Assembly: GCA_024408745.1 (NCBI GenBank)
Contig: JAKSUS010000066.1
Span: 1 to 6,663 of the forward strand
Length of the DNA: 6,663 nucleotides
Origin: Candidatus Gastranaerophilales bacterium
Lineage (GTDB): Bacteria; Cyanobacteriota; Vampirovibrionia; Gastranaerophilales; JAILCC01
Direction: 5' to 3'
Made by a program: the position numbers and the translations under genes
Notes under the pieces: model-generated
Told to the model about the DNA's origin: nothing
Database searches by the model: none
What the model saw: only the letters and a program-made list of their open reading frames with translations
Shown here: one piece after another, positions 5,104 through 6,663 of the stretch
Numbering within the stretch: position 1 is the stretch's first letter
Layout: every line of letters begins with the position of its first letter

Positions 5104-6483
5104 TTGTATAACGTAATAATTATTGGTGCAGGACCTGCCGGCATATTTTCGGCATTGGAATTGGTTAAATTAAAAAAAGATTATAAGATTTTAATAATAG
5201 AAAAAGGGCCTAAAATTGAGGATAGAAAGTGTTTCATAAGAGAAGGCGCAAAGTCTTGTCCGGGTTGTAAAAAATGCGGTTTGCTTTGCGGTTGGGGTGG
5301 CGCAGGTGCGTTCTCTGACGGTAAACTTACTCTTACTCCTGACGTTGGCGGACACTTAGACGATTATATGCCGCGTGAAGATGTTGAAAAACTTATTAAA
5401 TATACTGATGATATTTATCTTGAGTATGGTGCAACCGATGTTATTTACGGTTTAAATAATAAAGATGTTGAAGAAATTGCAAGAAAAGCAACTTTAGCCG
5501 AATTAAAATTAATCTATTCGCCGGTAAGACATTTAGGAACTGAAAGAAGCTTAAATGTTTTAAAAAGCATGCAAGATTATTTGATGCAAAAAGTTGATAT
5601 AATTAATGATGAACAAGCACAAACTCTTATAGTTAAAGACGGTGTTGTTAAAGGTGTTGAAACTGATAAAGGGCACATTTTTGAAGCGGAACATGTTATT
5701 GTTGCGCCGGGTAGAGAAGGAGCTGACTGGTTAAGCGAAGAATTCAAAAAATTAAAAATTAACTTAGTAAGTAATGCAGTTGATGTTGGTGTCAGAGTTG
5801 AGCTTCCTGCTCCGGTTATGGAAGATTTAACTTCTAAATTATACGAATCAAAACTTGTATACTATGCGCCGACTTTTAAGGATATGGTCAGAACATTCTG
5901 TATGAATCCTTATGGTGAAGTTGTTTGTGAAAACTATAACGGAATTTCAACTGTTAACGGTCACAGTTACGGTAATGCGGATAAACGTACTCCAAATACA
6001 AACTTTGCACTTTTGGTTAGTAAAGTATTTACAGAACCGTTTAATGAACCTATCCAATACGGGCAACATATTGCAAGACTTGCAAATATGTTAGCAGGTG
6101 GGGTTTTGGTTCAAAGATTCGGTGATTTATTAGATGGGCGTCGTTCAACGGTTGCAAAAATTAATAACAGTATAATTGAGCCGACTTTAAAATCAGCAAC
6201 TCCGGGTGACTTGAGTTTGGTATTACCTCACAGACACTTAACAAGTATTACCGAAATGCTTTATGCATTAGATAAAATTGCTCCCGGTGTTGCTTCAAGA
6301 TATACGCTTCTCTATGGTGTTGAAGTTAAATTTTACAGTTCAAGAGTTCCTTTGGATAATAATCTTGAAACAATCGGCATCAAAAATCTCTATGCAATCG
6401 GTGATGGCGCAGGTGTAACAAGAGGTTTATTGCAGGCATCTGCTTCAGGCGTTCATGTTGCAAGAGCAATAGCAAAAAAATAA
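5104..6483 (+). CDS. FAD-dependent oxidoreductase, COG2509-type, substrate unknown
   Basis: This 459-residue soluble flavoprotein matches the uncharacterised FAD-dependent dehydrogenase group (COG2509). The N-terminal Rossmann fold has GAGPAG (8-13), which binds the ADP part of FAD, and E33 in IIEKG, which binds the ribose. Next comes a cysteine cluster, C52-x2-C55-x2-C58-x3-C62, followed at once by the family block GWGGAGAFSDGKL (63-75). Then come RHLGTER (142-148), APGR (201-204), a middle segment with FCMNPYGEVV and VNGHSYG, and the closing FAD motif AIGDGAGVTRGL (431-442) near the C-terminus. No signal peptide or membrane segment is visible. It uses a TTG start with a good ribosome site. 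It is divergent from yceD and stands alone, so context does not reveal a substrate. The cysteine spacing resembles a 4Fe-4S ligand set, but this is inference. The reaction is unknown. Confidence 0.85.
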   Translation: MYNVIIIGAGPAGIFSALELVKLKKDYKILIIEKGPKIEDRKCFIREGAKSCPGCKKCGLLCGWGGAGAFSDGKLTLTPDVGGHLDDYMPREDVEKLIKYTDDIYLEYGATDVIYGLNNKDVEEIARKATLAELKLIYSPVRHLGTERSLNVLKSMQDYLMQKVDIINDEQAQTLIVKDGVVKGVETDKGHIFEAEHVIVAPGREGADWLSEEFKKLKINLVSNAVDVGVRVELPAPVMEDLTSKLYESKLVYYAPTFKDMVRTFCMNPYGEVVCENYNGISTVNGHSYGNADKRTPNTNFALLVSKVFTEPFNEPIQYGQHIARLANMLAGGVLVQRFGDLLDGRRSTVAKINNSIIEPTLKSATPGDLSLVLPHRHLTSITEMLYALDKIAPGVASRYTLLYGVEVKFYSSRVPLDNNLETIGIKNLYAIGDGAGVTRGLLQASASGVHVARAIAKK

Positions 6484-6505
6484 TAAAAATCAAGTTATAT
6501 GCAAA

Positions 6506-6545
6506 AAACAATATATACGATATGACATTATCAGACATATTGTTT
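6506..6545. repeat. 9-bp inverted repeat after the oxidoreductase gene
   Basis: AAACAATAT (6506-6514) is mirrored exactly by ATATTGTTT (6537-6545) across a 22-base spacer. It begins 22 bp after the stop codon and directly abuts a second inverted repeat. The right arm can instead pair with AAACAA at 6549-6554 as a short three-base-loop hairpin, so the folds compete. No T-run follows the structure, so alone it is not a terminator. It may be an RNA 3' end structure, a protein site or chance in A/T-rich sequence. Confidence 0.35.
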
Positions 6546-6585
6546 AAAAAACAAATGTAAAATTTTTGTAACATTTGCGTTTTTT
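6546..6585. terminator. Probable weak terminator, possibly bidirectional
   Basis: CAAATGT (6552-6558) pairs with ACATTTG (6571-6577) around a 12-base loop. Six A precede the stem (6546-6551) and six T follow it (6580-6585) after two extra bases, so the outer tracts can also pair. The T-run would end the oxidoreductase transcript about 100 bases past its stop. The A-run would serve a transcript arriving from the right on the minus strand. The stem has little G+C, so it is weaker than the groEL terminator. Confidence 0.5.
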
Positions 6586-6586
6586 A

Positions 6587-6663
6587 GTGTACAAAAATGC
6601 CATGCCAATGGTATCCTTCATGGTGTATCAAACAATCCCCAAATCTCCTCCCAAGATTATGTG
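6587..6663. other. Unassigned edge sequence of higher G+C
   Basis: From about 6597 to the end the composition changes to about 43% G+C, with C-rich runs (CCCC, CTCCTCCC), in contrast to the very A/T-rich stretch before it. Two + strand frames are open to the edge, from ATG at 6597 and at 6602, but neither has a ribosome site. On the minus strand one frame is open from 6661 to a TAA at 6586-6584 and another ends with TGA at 6630-6628. These pieces are too short to identify. It could be the 3' end of a minus-strand gene, the edge of a repeat, or non-coding sequence. A near-repeat is visible: CAATGGTATC (6606 region) and CATGGTGTATC (6619 region). Confidence 0.3.

Noticed and set aside
5088..5111. 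Short leader peptide from ATG 5088 before the oxidoreductase
   Set aside because: It would encode only seven residues, lacks its own clear ribosome site, and its start overlaps the ribosome site of the main gene.
5912..6094. 60-codon + strand frame within the oxidoreductase gene
   Set aside because: It overlaps the flavoprotein frame in a shifted register, with low-complexity content and no ribosome site.
6380..6574. 64-codon minus-strand frame across the end of the oxidoreductase gene
   Set aside because: Half is antisense to the conserved C-terminal FAD motif. The Leu/Phe/Ile-rich stretch is what A/T-rich DNA gives by chance, and no good ribosome site is evident.

Overview
The window holds seven complete protein genes of an AT-rich bacterium (roughly one third G+C by eye, standard genetic code, strong Shine-Dalgarno sites, one TTG start). 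All are housekeeping or conserved genes: the chaperonin pair groES-groEL, a short ribosome/lipid operon yceD(DUF177)-rpmF-plsX-fabD, and an FAD-dependent oxidoreductase of the COG2509 type. Base composition, gene style and a CxCxxC insertion in GroEL would fit a gut lineage such as Gastranaerophilales (non-photosynthetic Cyanobacteria/Melainabacteria) or a low-GC Firmicute. I lean to the former, but this is inference and not proven by the sequence.

Layout from left to right. Positions 1-170 are non-coding and begin with a palindrome that looks like the edge of a dispersed repeat, followed by the AT-rich groESL leader. Positions 171-2138 are groES-groEL on the + strand, 21 bp apart. A strong hairpin at 2162-2193 ends groEL and, read on the other strand, also ends the convergent operon. 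Positions 2213-4922 are the minus-strand operon, transcribed right to left as yceD, rpmF, plsX, fabD, with gaps of 15, 37 and 21 bp. Positions 4923-5103 are a divergent promoter region with a recognisable -35/-10 pair on each strand. Positions 5104-6483 are the oxidoreductase on the + strand. Positions 6484-6663 are non-coding or edge sequence: tandem inverted repeats with a probable weak terminator, then a compositionally different block that runs off the window.

How the genes work together. GroEL and GroES form the folding chamber. The minus-strand operon links large-subunit ribosome production (YceD for 23S rRNA accumulation, L32) with the start of membrane lipid synthesis (PlsX makes acyl-phosphate, FabD loads malonyl groups on ACP). 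This is the classic yceD-rpmF-plsX-fab linkage, but fabH is missing between plsX and fabD, and the operon stops at fabD. The oxidoreductase has no evident functional link to its neighbours and has its own promoter.

I see no mobile element gene, CRISPR array, RNA gene or clearly new system. The points most worth a second look are the cysteine clusters in GroEL and in the oxidoreductase, the absence of fabH, and the repeat-like sequence at each edge.
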